Assembly: GCA_009767595.1 (NCBI GenBank)
Contig: VSDK01003953.1
Location: 499,599 to 563,598, forward strand
From: Symbiodinium kawagutii
Taxonomy: Eukaryota > Sar > Dinophyceae > Suessiales > Symbiodiniaceae
Length of the DNA: 64,000 bases
Reading direction: 5' to 3'
Part shown: piece after piece, positions 1 to 10,828 of the stretch
Position numbering within the stretch: position 1 is the first letter of the stretch
Layout: each line of letters starts with the position of its first letter
Notes under the pieces: generated by a model
The model's database searches: none
What the model saw: only the letters and a program-made list of their open reading frames with translations
Told to the model about the DNA's origin: nothing
Program-made: the position numbers and the translations under genes

Positions 1-920
1 GTCATGATCGATGAACATAGGTATCTAGGTGACAGTGGATGAGACTAAGATATGTTTGATCGGTAGGGGGACGTCAATTTCTCACTTAAAATAGCGGCCT
101 CTCCACTGAAATCACACAAGTCTTCTTCCCTCACTGACATTGCACAAGCCATCTATCAAATGAAATCAACAAAATTACTTCACTACAATCTGGCAGGAGC
201 CAAGGTACAACCTGCGTGGTTGGCAATGAACTACTACTATCATGGCATTGTTGACTATACAAAAACTATTGCCAAGCACCAACCAACTAACCAACCAAGC
301 GGCAAATCAATAGAATCTTACAACAAAAACAAACTAGCAAATGTTGCCACTGAAACGCTTGTCTTGTTCGTTGCTCACTATTGTTTGATAATTCAGCTTT
401 GTTGCGTATTTCTGGGCAACCGACAAAATTGTCGTGTTGTGCTCGTTTTTGAACGAAGCTCATGGATACCCCCTAAGAACCAACATCCAACAACAACTGT
501 TGACCGTTAATCAGGGAGACCAAATGTGATCAATCAATCAGATTTTCGCACCCAAGATAAGGCCCCCTAGCTAAGTGGGTAACTAGGGTCCAAGTTGTCG
601 ATAGTCTAACTATTCATAATTAGCTGATAAATCTTAATATCTAGTGACAATTGTTGATCAATGCATAGTAACAATATTGATAATTAGTTGATATTAGTTG
701 TATATCAGCACTATACTGTATAGTTAGATGCAAGGTACTACATTGATACTATGTCAAATTTTAAATACTAAATCTACATTGTACATCAATATCAGAACAA
801 GTAACTACATTAATGGCATTATAGTATTAACATAAATAGTACAGTCATATCATATCAAGATACTACATTAATACTATATTGTATAGTTAAATGTAACAAG
901 TAAGCTATAGTTCAATGGAA
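1..920. other. AT-rich stretch without a recognisable gene
   Basis: No convincing coding frame. The part from about 600 to 900 is very AT-rich and holds two similar segments, near 700-745 and 850-893, that both contain a TACTACATT..ATACTAT pattern, suggesting an old local duplication. Confidence 0.4.
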
Positions 921-943
921 TCCTCCCCTTGCGCTCCAGGCAC

Positions 944-1048
944 CGCCCATCGTGGCCGCCTGGCGCGCTCGCTGGGCGGCACCAGCACCGTGGGTTCCCG
1001 CGTGTCCGGTCGCGCGTCGGCTCCGGCTTCCAGGGGCGCCTTGGAAAG
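944..1048 (-). CDS. Probable internal coding exon, unknown protein
   Basis: A GC-rich island in AT-rich surroundings. One minus frame is open for 35 codons, starts after a CCAG acceptor and ends before a GTGCC donor, so it is in phase at both ends. It reads LSKAPLEAGADARPDTREPT then a proline/arginine-rich part. About 78% of third positions are G or C, against an AT-rich flank. A longer version could begin at 1074. The family is not recognised. The other minus frame and one plus frame are also open, so the frame choice rests on GC3. Confidence 0.45.
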
Positions 1049-1165
1049 CTGGCAGCGCACGCCACTGCGGCGTACTTGACATAACGAGGTGTAGATATGG
1101 GATTATGTATTAGCTATTGGATTTGGGATTGGATTGGCTACTGGATTAGCTATTGGATTCTATGA

Positions 1166-1273
1166 ATGTTTCTCATACTTTATTTTATTGGGTATCCTCA
1201 AATCATCTAGTTTATCAACCATTTAAAGGAATAAACCAACTAGTTTTGGGGTTCCCTATTTTGAGAAACCCCT
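1166..1273 (-). mobile_element. Short terminal-inverted-repeat element, copy 1
   Basis: Degenerate copy of the roughly 110-bp family. The left side has TTTCTCA..TTGGGTATCCTCAAATCAT, and the right side has AATAAACCAAC then GGGTTCCCTATTTTGAGAAA. It lies about 90-120 bp upstream, in the minus sense, of the exon at 944-1048. Confidence 0.5.
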
Positions 1274-3299
1274 ATATATAGCTATGGGATTCTGGATTCA
1301 CTATTGGATTGGCTGTTGGGCTATATTGGATTGTATGGGATATTATATCCGGCACGAGTCGTGATACATATCATATACATATATATTTACTTATACAAAT
1401 ATACTGAATCAACATGAAAAAAATGACATCATGATTGGATAATCAAGCAGCTATAAAAAGCTTACGACAATCCCGGTTGGGGCAGGGGACAGCACACATG
1501 CTTGGCAGCTCGGGTTTTGATCAGTATTTAAGTGGGCTTGTAGGCTCATCAACTCGCTGGGCTAGAACAACTGGGATGTAACCATGGCAACTAGGCAACT
1601 AAGGGATACAACGAATGATATTCCCTTTCATTTGTAGGTACTTGTGGTATGTTGGTGATATGCAGTAGGATATACTGGCATAAAAGTGTCAACTACAAAT
1701 AACAGCGCTATGGCTGGAGCACAACTGGGACGCTACGGTTACGGCTCCCACCTCACTATTTTTAGCAACCTGTTCCAAGTCGTAGAAATGAACATGCAAG
1801 CGTAGCCACTGGATCAGGATCTGAGAAGACCCTTGGTGGCTTTGTTTGCCCAATCCGTTGATGGTTGAATATGATTGATACTGCTAGAATGTAAGTAAGA
1901 AGCAACGACAGTTCCTACTAAGCATCGACGATAATTAACTGATATTCACGCGCATGTTGCAGTGGAAAGTCGCAATCCAAAGTTGCGAGCTTTTCCAACA
2001 TGGAAACAACCATGTTCTTTGGCATGCCAGCATTTTAGGAAAACCCATGCAGCATCATGTAACCGGCAAATACTCCTGGGAGAGGTACATGGTCTTCCTT
2101 TAGGTATTCAACCATGGACCATCATGGATACATGGAGTATGCCTGGACACTCTGTGGATGGGAGTGCAAGATGCTGGGAAGATCATCCATTACTTAAAGA
2201 AACTCCTAAGTCATGAATGATCATTCCTAAAAGCAAGCCGTGCAGCTGAGTCCAACCCCCAATGGAAACATGGGAAAGTTTTAAAAGCTACGCTGGGCAA
2301 AATGTGTGAGATGTGGACTTAAGTGTATGCCACCAACGGCATCAAATCTGGCAGAATGACCAACTGGAGCATGTGGAGTTGTCATCTGGCTCACAATATT
2401 GTCATGAAAGGGTCTGCTGAATCATCAGCAATGGCTACATTCACATCTTTGCTGGGGGATAGACATGGACAATCCCACAGAAATGATCGCAGGCTGAAAG
2501 ATTGTCATCCCATGGCAGTAGAACTTCATGGCTTACACTTCAGCTGTGGGGCCCCATTCTGCTTTAATCAACTCAGGCGAAAAGAAGGACAGTCTAAAAC
2601 CGAGAAAATGTGCAACTCAAAAATTGCCTGAGTTGATTGAGACTTTGGAAAAGAGAGAAATTGTGCATTTGGAAAAGAGGAGCTCAGGTTGTGGTGCCTT
2701 TTGTGCCACCATGAGCTGCTCGTTGAGTTTTGAAAGACTCCCAACCGATCAAAGGACCAGGGATGATGGTTGATACAAGCATGAGAAGCAGATCGTCATC
2801 ATTGACCCACGTTGACCATGAATGACCGGCGTTATTAACAACTATTGATCATTACTACAGTAGTCATTACTAAGCATCATTGGTAACCAGCATGAAACAA
2901 CCACACCTGTGAGCAGGGTTCAAAACTGTGTGCTATCCGAATGGTGCCTGGGTTTCAGGGCTGTGCCATGCTTCCAGCACAGGAAGGGTACAAGATTCTG
3001 GTGTGCTACTTGCCATAGACCGTTGGTTGGTCAGGTATAAGTTCATGGTGGCACTGTCATATGCCCTATCACCGGGGTTTTTGGCCATTGCCTACAGCAT
3101 GCACATCACCGAGATCAGCAACCGTTAGTCAGTTGGACAGGTAAATTTCCGATGTGACAAGTTCCATGACCCCCTAAAAGAAGCACCATCCGGGCGGGAT
3201 GGGGTGAAGTAAACCGCGTCGAGATTCTATGGCCACCAACCAAACCAGCAACCAACCTATTTAAACAGTCATTTTCCTATAATTGTGGATGATTAACAG
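1274..3299. other. Non-coding or unresolved stretch
   Basis: Low-complexity GGATT-rich text at about 1100-1340, then mixed sequence. The open frames at 1962-2216 and 2323-2773 have no codon bias or recognisable motif, and I do not support them as genes. Confidence 0.35.
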
Positions 3300-3411
3300 G
3301 GTGGTCTATCAAAATAGGGGTACCCCACATCATCCAATAGCTATCATTGTTTTTTGAATCAATAAACCAAGCATAACTTTGGGGTCCCCTCTGGCTTAAG
3401 AAATCACCATA
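3300..3411 (-). mobile_element. Short terminal-inverted-repeat element, copy 2
   Basis: Left arm GTGGTCTATCAAAATAGGGG and right arm TTTGGGGTCCCC..CTTAAGAAATCACCAT are imperfect reverse complements. The inner asymmetric parts (CATCATCCAATA and AATAAACCAA) match the other copies. It ends 26 bp from the predicted exon at 3438-3512. Confidence 0.6.
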
Positions 3412-3437
3412 TCCTGCTGTTGTGTCTGATGATTGTC

Positions 3438-3512
3438 AATGGCGGCGCCGCCGCCGCAACACCGAGCTTCTGGAGGTAGCTCCAGGATGTCGGAGATCTC
3501 AAGGACAGCCTC
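3438..3512 (-). CDS. Probable internal coding exon, unknown protein
   Basis: Minus strand, 25 codons in phase, entered after a GCCAG acceptor. It reads EAVLEISDILELPPEARCC then a glycine/alanine run. The 3' edge would need a GA donor (ATT then gacaat), a non-canonical type reported in dinoflagellates, so this edge is uncertain. On the plus strand the same island could encode an ATG-started MAAPPPQHRASG ending at a GTAGCT donor. A TIR element starts 26 bp beyond the minus-strand end. Confidence 0.4.
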
Positions 3513-4637
3513 CTGGCAGTGCCCAGATACATTGTGGCCAAACTTTATGTGCTATACATGCATGAAATCATATGCATTCATATCTGTAGATAGGTGTCTT
3601 GTAGATTTTCATGTTTGCTTCTGTTGTGTATGTACCATCAGTGCCAAGTTAGACAATCAACTCTGCGTCAGCTCGCTCCTTTACAAGATTGCCTGAGGTG
3701 TATAGGGGTCCATAGTGACCAACAAAAATCACACATTTCCAGCGTCGAGAAACCGGGCACCCCACATTATGGCACACCCAACCCCATTCATTGTCGTTGA
3801 GTGTTGGTTCTAAAGCATTGTTCACCATGATTAAAGCTAGCGATGTGGAAACCGCTAGTATGGTTTGGCATAATGCGACGATCGTTGTTGCACAGCTTGA
3901 TGCGACACGCAGATTCCACCCCCAAGCATCACTGGAGAGTCCCACCATGCTCCACCAGTTGTAGCCGCCACGGGGCGATGGTGACACTTGGTCATGGTTC
4001 CCAATAGTCAATGATGCTTAGTCATGGTCAATAATCTACGATAGTCATTAGATGAAGTCAATAGTCACAGTGAGGGGCAATGATGGTGCCCAAGAACGGC
4101 TCCCAAGAGCTGATGTGGATAATGGGAGGGCATGCAATCAAGCAGCGATGCTGCGGGATGGTCGACAGTCAGAATTTGAGATCAAACAATCCTAATGTTT
4201 GAAAGGGAGATGCCAGCTACGATCCGTGAGCTGTGATTGAGACTCCCCCAGCTCTGTACTGAAATTTGGATTCAGATTGAGGGACAGCATTCCAGCACTG
4301 CGTATCGTCAAGCCCAACAGTGTGTGGCTCGTCTCCACAACCAAGAAAAAGCCACAGAACTGAAGACTTATTGGCATGTTGACTGCTCTGTTTTGGCATT
4401 TTTGCCATTTATGACTCCATATCTCCAGGGAAAAATATCCCTACCATCCCTGTCTCGGGCTGTGCCCTGTGTGGTTGTGGTTTGTTCAATCTAAAATTTG
4501 AATGGCATCCCCTCAAAATTCACAAAAACGATCTTGGTACTACTTTCGTTGCAGCTTTTTGTTATCCAATTTTTAAATATTTTTAAGGTGATCCATCTCG
4601 TGGAACGAAATCTCTTGCACCAACAGCATCACCATCC

Positions 4638-4729
4638 TCGAGTTTCCCTTATCTGAGCCAAGCTGCAAGCGATGCAGTTGGCAAAGTCCTGCCACCGCTG
4701 CTGCTGCCGCTGCTGCTGCTGCTACTGTG
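4638..4729 (-). CDS. Possible exon with CAG-coded glutamine run
   Basis: A CTG-rich tract at 4690-4726 reads on the minus strand as a short poly-glutamine run followed by RWQDFANCIACSLAQIRETR. The plus strand is also open (poly-alanine). Splice edges are not clear. It may be only a CAG/CTG microsatellite. Confidence 0.2.
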
Positions 4730-4739
4730 ATGGGCAGGT

Positions 4740-5960
4740 GCCATGACTACCTCAGCAACGGCCACCAAATCGGAATTGGTGTTTGTTATCCATGCAACAT
4801 GGAGGATGTATATCCATCCTTGGACACATGTAAATATGGCATTTCATTAAAAAAAGCTACATCACTATATAGCAACGTACAGTGTAATTATTTTGAATCC
4901 TGTCATATTGCTGTCCGGTACATTCTATCAAGTTGCATGATGCGATCATACAGCGCATTACATCAGGTCATAGTGCGTCGTATGTTGCCTCATACCGTAT
5001 TGTATTACATTTACTGTAACAAATTGAATCGTCTCAGTTTAAAGTACATCATGTACCACATCAAGATATTCTGTAACACTCAATCTTGGAGACATACTAT
5101 GTTGATCTATGTTGTGCGTTCGATTCAATGACAGCCATTGTGTGATCATGTTCTATTCGTCAACAATCACGGGCATAACAAATGGATTCACGAGCAACTC
5201 GTTTTGCCGGCAAATCATCTACATTCGAACGGGGTTACCATCCAGTCCTGCTTCAATTCCGTGACACAAAAGAATAAAAGTACGTCGACGATTCCCCACA
5301 GTAGGGGTCCACTTAATAAAATGAGAGTCATTGACATTGATGGATAAAACTATACCCAGTGAAGTAACTAAATTGAGATACCCAGTGAAGTAATCCCCAT
5401 CGAACCAGCGGTTCGTTGGAAAACCTAAGATCAATCCTTGACGATTGGAGGTTTGGAATCAAAGGAATGCTCTGTCAATCAATGACGTACCCTCACAAGC
5501 ATGCTTTTCCTTGCGCAAAGTGAGAATGACTGACATTGGTTTGCTTAGCGTACCCGGCAGACGCAACAATGACATCATAATGATAATCTGCTATGATCAT
5601 GAAAATGCTAAACCGCCAAGTTGTGAACCCCAAAAATAATGCTAAGGGTTTGCTGAAGGGTTTGACGAGCAACGCCAAACTTTCAATGGTTCAATGATGA
5701 CTAGATATGACTAGTTTGGTTTGGCACTCCTGGAGGTCACCCATTTGGCTCTTGAAACAAATCCCATCAATCCAGTAATCGTCAGGACCTCCGTGATACC
5801 GTTATCAGCGATGACTAACCATCATGAACAGCCAACATGATTGACCGTTCCTAACCAGATTTGACCATCATTGACTAATTGACCATCATTGACCACTCTC
5901 ATGAACCAGAATCAACTATCATTTTGAATTATCCACAACCCTCCCATCCGACCAAGCTGA
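4740..5960. other. Stretch with no supported gene
   Basis: AT-rich to mixed sequence. The open frame at 4727-5131 has no GC3 bias and is rich in Cys, Tyr and Ile, as expected for chance frames. Nothing else was seen. Confidence 0.35.
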
Positions 5961-5962
5961 AC

Positions 5963-6032
5963 CCATGCAGTGATCTTGGCGATTCCGAGCTGCCGGTTCC
6001 CGTGTCTTTGCTTCAGGCACTGGCTGCACTGC
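5963..6032 (-). CDS. Possible coding exon next to the outer repeat
   Basis: Minus strand, after CTGTGAG and before G|GTTCAG: 23 codons plus one base, reading AVQPVPEAKTREPAARNRQ. The plus strand also has an open frame (SELPVPVSLLQALAALPHR), so strand is uncertain. It lies 9 bp outside the 1.13-kb repeat, in sequence not duplicated with it. Confidence 0.3.
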
Positions 6033-6527
6033 CTCACAGAAATTTGATCGAAGCATCGTTGGACGACATATGAAAGCAAGACACATATTAAATTCTCATG
6101 GTTGATTGATTTATTCAATTAAATACTCATGACTCATGATTGCTTGATAGTTGCATGTTTTCATAGTTATAAATCTAGTGGTTCATTGAGATAGTTGTCT
6201 GCAAAATTGTCATACTTGGTTGATATTTGCACGTCAAATGGTGGCTGCCAATCCTGGCTGGCTACTAGCAAGCAGCACAAAAAGTCTGAATAGGTGTATA
6301 TGTTCCTACTGGCTGAGATGTGGGGATAATACATGGCAAAAGACACATGCATAGCTATATTTGCGTGTATGTGTGTTAGAATCTATGAAATACTCTTGCA
6401 AAGCACTACAGACATGCCTCCTAGCTCCTGGCATGCTGCGATGACTAAGTACGGTATCTTCTGACATTGCTTTTTGCTGTAGCCGGAACCACTATTGCAC
6501 TGGCACGTCATGGTGTAGCTGATATGC

Positions 6528-6602
6528 CCAGCTTGCCAAAGGATGGCTCTTGCTTGTGAGATAGGACAGCAGCGCCGCAAGGAACCGTATGCGCTCCCTA
6601 GT
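6528..6602 (-). CDS. Probable host exon, first copy of a duplicated pair
   Basis: Minus strand, 25 codons in phase after a GCTCAG acceptor. It reads TRERIRFLAALLSYLTSKSH, an amphipathic-looking helix. The downstream edge fits a GC donor (TGG then gcatat), not a GT. It lies inside the 1.13-kb repeat and is identical to 11349-11423. The two substitutions between copies lie just outside it, on the acceptor side. Family unknown. Confidence 0.45.
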
Positions 6603-6936
6603 CTGAGCAAGATGCCCGTTTCTTTGAAGCACAGAATCTCAACCATTGGATCCGTTGTATCATTGGAAAGAAACCAGTCTCAAGATGTCTCAAGCAAAAC
6701 ACGTTGGAAACGCTGTGACTGTGTGGTCTAGCAAAAAACCGTATCAGCAGAAGCAACATGCATCAAGCAGCAGCTTCATTGTTCAGTCGTTCATCTTCAG
6801 GCAACGTAAAAGTTGCACAAATGACATTGCCTCTTTCACTTGAAGGGAGCTATTTTGATATTACAGTATTGTAATTGGAAAGACAAATGCCAGATCACAC
6901 ACACACAGGCGCGCGCGCACACACACACACACACAC

Positions 6937-7154
6937 CAACATATGTCCATGATACACACTCGCGTTGGTCGAACGCAGGAATGGATGGAAAAAGATGCTC
7001 CAAACTATCAACCAGCCATACCGAGTATAAATTGATCATTTTTGCGGGATCACTGTTGCAGTAGAACCCACCGTTGCTATCAAGTATCAACCAGGTTTTC
7101 CCGGTATGGGGAACATCCGATAAATGACCCAACAAATCTTTGTTGGGTTGTTCA
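6937..7154 (-). CDS. Probable host exon, first copy of a duplicated pair
   Basis: Minus strand frame open for about 72 codons, including KDLLGHLSDVPHTGKTWLI and FYCNSDPAKMINLYSVW, a globular-looking composition. It starts after a GGTAAG acceptor. Its donor side runs straight into a (GT)n tract, so many GT donors in all three phases are available. GC3 is only about 45%, lower than in other exon candidates, which weakens the call. It is identical to 11754-11971. Confidence 0.4.
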
Positions 7155-7180
7155 CTTACCCTTCTTTTGCTTCTACAACT

Positions 7181-7352
7181 ACTACAAATCGGCAACAACC
7201 AGGCTCAAGGCACAGAGGAGACACCGTTTTACTGCGCCCTAGAACTCGCAACTCTAGGTGTAGCCTTGCTTTGCTAAGCGCCTTGCACAGTAAAAGGCTG
7301 CAGCGCCATCTCACCAGTTGTTTCTACATGGTAAGGACGGCAACAGCAACAA
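7181..7352 (-). repeat. 172-bp terminal direct repeat, 3' copy
   Basis: Identical to 10662-10833 at every base I compared. In element sense it lies 38 bp after the ORF2 stop and forms almost the entire 3' untranslated region. It contains a short inverted repeat (CCTAGA..TCTAGG). It plays the role of the pseudo-LTR of Penelope-like elements. Confidence 0.9.
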
Positions 7353-7390
7353 ATACCCACCTTCCAACCCCTTTCGCCTCCAGTCTTGTA

Positions 7391-9508
7391 TCACAAATTG
7401 GTATTGAAAGATCGCAGTTTATGAACAAGATGGCGTCCACTCAACTTCCATGAAACCTGTACCGGTGGACCGCCGGGAAGAAATCCAAAGAGCACAGACG
7501 AATGAGCTCTGAAGACCCTCCCTAAAATCTGCGTCAAGCGTGCCAACGCCCATTCAACACAATATGGAAGAATCAGGCGGGGCAAGACTGGTTTGTGATC
7601 AAGCTGTGCTCTGGAAACTTTGGGGTGGTGAGTTCCGGTGTCAATTCCTACATGGTGCAGAGACTGCAAAAATTCATGGGCAGTCTTCCTACCAACTTTG
7701 AAATCACTAAATCTCTTGGAAATTCTGGCGGCTTCTGCGACTGGCCATGTCTCATGTACCATCCGTGGATGTGCTGAAGATGGCAATAAAGGTCTCCATT
7801 GACGAGTGTCTTTGACATGCAAACGATAATCCAGTCGACCAGTCTTCATCCAACCAGGGCCCTTGAAAAATGTAGTATCTAACATCGTGGCCTCATGCAG
7901 AGAAACACAGTCAAACACTACCCGGAAATATGAGCTCTTTTGACGTAAGGTCTCACAAAATTCCAAGCACTGTAGCCTAGGTGCGTCAATGATGAAAAAC
8001 CCATCATCCTTGAATCGGCAGTAAAATAGAATGCCATATTTCTGCTGAACTTCGGCTTGCACTGCAAAATTTTCTTCTGCCAGTTTGAAAAAAGTGCAAT
8101 CTGAGAGTTCACCAGAGCATCGGAGACCCATACCTGTACCGACTCGGACCCGCCAATGTTTTTGCACCCCAGGAACGGTGACAACTTGATTGCGAATGAC
8201 TACATCGATCAAATCTCTTGCGCACGAATGTAAATTGTCAGGAAAACATCTCGAGGCAAGGAGACTAATATCATCATGATGGCCACTCATGAAAAAATCT
8301 TTGATATCAAATTTGACAAGTTGTGCAGTGTGAGGTACCCTAATGCTTCGCAAAAGTTGAATCAAATGATCAGAATCACGCAAAACGTGTCCCTGTACAT
8401 CCAAAAACTGTTTCAAAGTCGTGCTGATCCACCTCATTGCCGGATTCATGAAATGTTGAGGGGCAGAATGAATAATTCGCATAGATACTTCACCCGGATC
8501 TTTGTGCGACTTCACTGTGGTAATGATTTTAGTCACGAACTCACGGCAGCCATCTTGCAAGGACGACACCAGTGCTTTGTAAAGTTCGTCGTCGCGCAAG
8601 GTTTCCCCGACAGATTTGCATACGCAACAATATTCAGGAATCATATCTTCAAGCAAACAGTCAGGTCGAATGAGAAGCTCCTCATAGTTTGGCAGGTCGA
8701 TCTGAGCTAACGTGGCTTTTCGAAGTTCGATTTTGTTGACAACAGCAAAACCTCCGTCTTTGTCAGTGTTCACGGCTGCCAACGGTCCTTCCTTCAAAAA
8801 TCTCAATCCCGCACGGGCGACAGGATGTAAATTTGATGTCAAATGCTTCTTGTCGCGGGAAAAACTTCTCGACCTAGCACATGCATTTAGACATTCTACC
8901 TTTGCTTCCTGGAGAAAGTTCTCCCAAGAATCCGGCAAGCGATGTGAACAGGATCTAGTAGGGCCACGGTCACGAAGTTTCCACCAAACATCTGCAGAAA
9001 ATTGTTGGCTGGGCACAAAAAATCGCTCAAATAAATGCATCCATCTAATTTTTGACTCCCACTGAAGAAGAGCAGAAGAAACATCTTTCAGAGAAGGAGA
9101 CTTTCTGTTCTGATACACGTGTTTGGCATGCATCCGTAAAACAAATTCAGCGGTCCAAGGACTTTCACCAGGGGAAGGGACCCAAACCTCTTTGTCGCGA
9201 GGAGAAAACATGTACACCCCATCATTGCCGCAACCACACTGTAGCAAACAGCAAAATTCAGCGATGGACATGCCCCTGATGAATTGCAGAAAATGTTGTA
9301 GCGTCAGGCGCGGGATCCCTTCGGGATCCCCTTGCCTTTGCTCTTTCCTTTTCCGCTGCTGAAATTTCCAGTCTTTCCGCCTTTGCCTTTTCCTTTCCGA
9401 CCGAAATGAAAAACTGACTCTTGCTTGGACTTTCCTCCCTTGCCAGTCCGCAACTGTTGCGACACAGCATTGCTCCAAAGGAGTTGGCGAGAAGTGTTCT
9501 GACTCCAC
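7391..9508 (-). CDS. ORF2: Penelope-like reverse transcriptase
   Basis: Would copy the element RNA into DNA at the insertion site. The open frame is 705 codons. Its first codon in the frame is GTG; the first ATG is codon 80 (9271), 32 bp after the ORF1 stop. Visible landmarks: an upstream NTDKDGGFAVV motif at 247-257; motif A FDIKDFF at 400-406 with Asp401; motif B around GTGMG at 457-461; motif C RFKDDGFF at 498-505 with the Asp501-Asp502 pair; then LDTTFF at 543-548 and LPSSAHPR at 575-582, the latter followed by a helix resembling the post-RT part typical of Penelope-like RTs. The C-terminus (VSWKLSGRHLVHKLRS) matches the point where a GIY-YIG nuclease would normally follow, but the frame stops. 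It overlaps ORF1 by 205 bp in the -1 frame. RT assignment is secure; the Penelope affinity is a family judgement by eye. Confidence 0.85.
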   Translation of the reverse strand: MESEHFSPTPLEQCCVATVADWQGRKVQARVSFSFRSERKRQRRKDWKFQQRKRKEQRQGDPEGIPRLTLQHFLQFIRGMSIAEFCCLLQCGCGNDGVYMFSPRDKEVWVPSPGESPWTAEFVLRMHAKHVYQNRKSPSLKDVSSALLQWESKIRWMHLFERFFVPSQQFSADVWWKLRDRGPTRSCSHRLPDSWENFLQEAKVECLNACARSRSFSRDKKHLTSNLHPVARAGLRFLKEGPLAAVNTDKDGGFAVVNKIELRKATLAQIDLPNYEELLIRPDCLLEDMIPEYCCVCKSVGETLRDDELYKALVSSLQDGCREFVTKIITTVKSHKDPGEVSMRIIHSAPQHFMNPAMRWISTTLKQFLDVQGHVLRDSDHLIQLLRSIRVPHTAQLVKFDIKDFFMSGHHDDISLLASRCFPDNLHSCARDLIDVVIRNQVVTVPGVQKHWRVRVGTGMGLRCSGELSDCTFFKLAEENFAVQAEVQQKYGILFYCRFKDDGFFIIDAPRLQCLEFCETLRQKSSYFRVVFDCVSLHEATMLDTTFFKGPGWMKTGRLDYRLHVKDTRQWRPLLPSSAHPRMVHETWPVAEAARISKRFSDFKVGRKTAHEFLQSLHHVGIDTGTHHPKVSRAQLDHKPVLPRLILPYCVEWALARLTQILGRVFRAHSSVLFGFLPGGPPVQVSWKLSGRHLVHKLRSFNTNL

Positions 9509-10635
9509 GTGTTCTGTCCAAAAGTCTTGCCTTTGCCCTTTCCACTGCCTTTTTTGCCACCTTTCGGAACAGAGAAAAATGAGTTTTTCCCTTTGCCTTT
9601 GCCTTTTCCACGACCAGCGGATTTCGAAATACCTTTGTCTCTTGCAGGAGTGTCAGCAACAAATGGCGCAAAATCATTGCTGCTCATTGCCACTCCTGAC
9701 GTCGTGGAAACGAAAACGTTTGCAGAATCAACAGATGTCAAAACCTGTTGTGTTTTCCTAGGTTTCGGCTTTTGCTGTGCTTGGGCAATTCTCTTGTCGA
9801 TGGCATCATTCAAAAAATCAACTGGTGCACGCTTGGTCAAATCTTGTAAAATGCTGTCTTTTTTGCGCTGGGCCTTCTCTTCAATCTCTCGCTTGGATTT
9901 CAAAAAAGCTGCCGCACGGTCCACAGTGCGTGTGTACAGGACTGTAGCTTTAGCAGTGAGGCTTTCAACGCTCATACCCTTCATGTCTATCTCATCCTCC
10001 ATGTCAAGGTCCAGCTCTTGCCACAAAGTGTTTTGCGCAGCACGAGTGCCAAGGCATTTGTCTACAAAAGTGCTTTTCTTTGTTGCTCGTCTCAACTCTT
10101 CACGCTGCTGGCGTACAACCAAAAGATCATATTTCTTCATTCTTTCCAGATAAGCAAAATGCAAAATATTTCTACACTCACGCACTGATGTTCCTTCAGG
10201 AATGACCATGTCAAATTTTCGAAGCGTTTCGTCAGGAGAAATCGAATCCCACAAGGTGGTTTCGAAAGGAACCGTGCATGGCTTGCACGTGTTTGGTAAT
10301 CGACTTTGTGAGAGCATGTGGGCAGCTTCTTCATCCTTTGCTATACGGGCATTGGTTTTCTGCAACTGCTCAATCTTTGTGGATAGCTCTAAAGAAAACT
10401 TCTTGATAGACTTCAAAGCGTCAGCAGAAACAAAATTCTTCAACTCAGCATCAACTAAACTCTTAATCTCTTGGATTTTTCGCTCTGTTTCATCTCTGGC
10501 AGAAATTTCCGGACCTGCTGCAGAGGCCATAGTTGGCTCTCGCGATCGGGAGCGTTGCTCTCGACCCTCCTGAAATTTTTCAGAAGCAAGCTGTGGATGC
10601 AGCGGTCTTCGTGATGAAGATTCTGCGCCGGCCAT
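9304..10635 (-). CDS. ORF1: coiled-coil protein with KG-rich tail
   Basis: Likely the element's RNA-binding or particle protein (inference from position and composition). The start chosen is the ATG at 10635, in a GCCATGG context and 26 bp after the 5' terminal repeat, giving 443 residues; the open frame continues upstream only to a TTG. Residues about 49-105 are charged and heptad-like (EIKSLVDAELKNF onward), suggesting a coiled coil. The middle is mixed helical. Residues about 342-443 are a disordered tail of KGKGKGK-type repeats, which would bind nucleic acid. No zinc knuckle or esterase motif was seen. A strong hairpin lies just before its stop codon. Confidence 0.75.
   Translation of the reverse strand: MAGAESSSRRPLHPQLASEKFQEGREQRSRSREPTMASAAGPEISARDETERKIQEIKSLVDAELKNFVSADALKSIKKFSLELSTKIEQLQKTNARIAKDEEAAHMLSQSRLPNTCKPCTVPFETTLWDSISPDETLRKFDMVIPEGTSVRECRNILHFAYLERMKKYDLLVVRQQREELRRATKKSTFVDKCLGTRAAQNTLWQELDLDMEDEIDMKGMSVESLTAKATVLYTRTVDRAAAFLKSKREIEEKAQRKKDSILQDLTKRAPVDFLNDAIDKRIAQAQQKPKPRKTQQVLTSVDSANVFVSTTSGVAMSSNDFAPFVADTPARDKGISKSAGRGKGKGKGKNSFFSVPKGGKKGSGKGKGKTFGQNTWSQNTSRQLLWSNAVSQQLRTGKGGKSKQESVFHFGRKGKGKGGKTGNFSSGKGKSKGKGIPKGSRA
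9312..9330 (-). other. Perfect hairpin at the ORF1 stop codon
   Basis: GGGATCCC, a 3-base loop, then GGGATCCC. Each arm is itself palindromic and the arms pair perfectly. It ends 5 bases before the ORF1 stop (9304-9306) inside the ORF1/ORF2 overlap, a position suited to influence frameshifting or reinitiation. Confidence 0.7.
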
Positions 10636-10661
10636 GGCGTTGAAAAGAGAGAAAGTCAACG

Positions 10662-10828
10662 ACTACAAATCGGCAACAACCAGGCTCAAGGCACAGAGGA
10701 GACACCGTTTTACTGCGCCCTAGAACTCGCAACTCTAGGTGTAGCCTTGCTTTGCTAAGCGCCTTGCACAGTAAAAGGCTGCAGCGCCATCTCACCAGTT
10801 GTTTCTACATGGTAAGGACGGCAACAGC

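Larger units (their letters stand above)
6042..7173. repeat. 1.13-kb outer direct repeat, left copy
   Basis: Almost identical to 10863-11990. I see two substitutions near 6611-6622 and two extra CA units in the tract at about 6918-6935. The two copies flank the retroelement and end exactly where it begins (7174) and ends (10862). The outer flanks differ. The layout is left flank, repeat, element, repeat, right flank, as for a target duplication, but far longer than typical ones. The copies contain two candidate host exons. Confidence 0.9.

Noticed and set aside
7181..7352. Hammerhead ribozyme in the 172-bp terminal repeat
   Set aside because: Penelope-like pseudo-LTRs often carry one. The element strand has CTGGTGAG preceded by GAAAC, but not the required CTGANGA core followed by GAAA, so I do not call it. 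A structure-based search would settle this.
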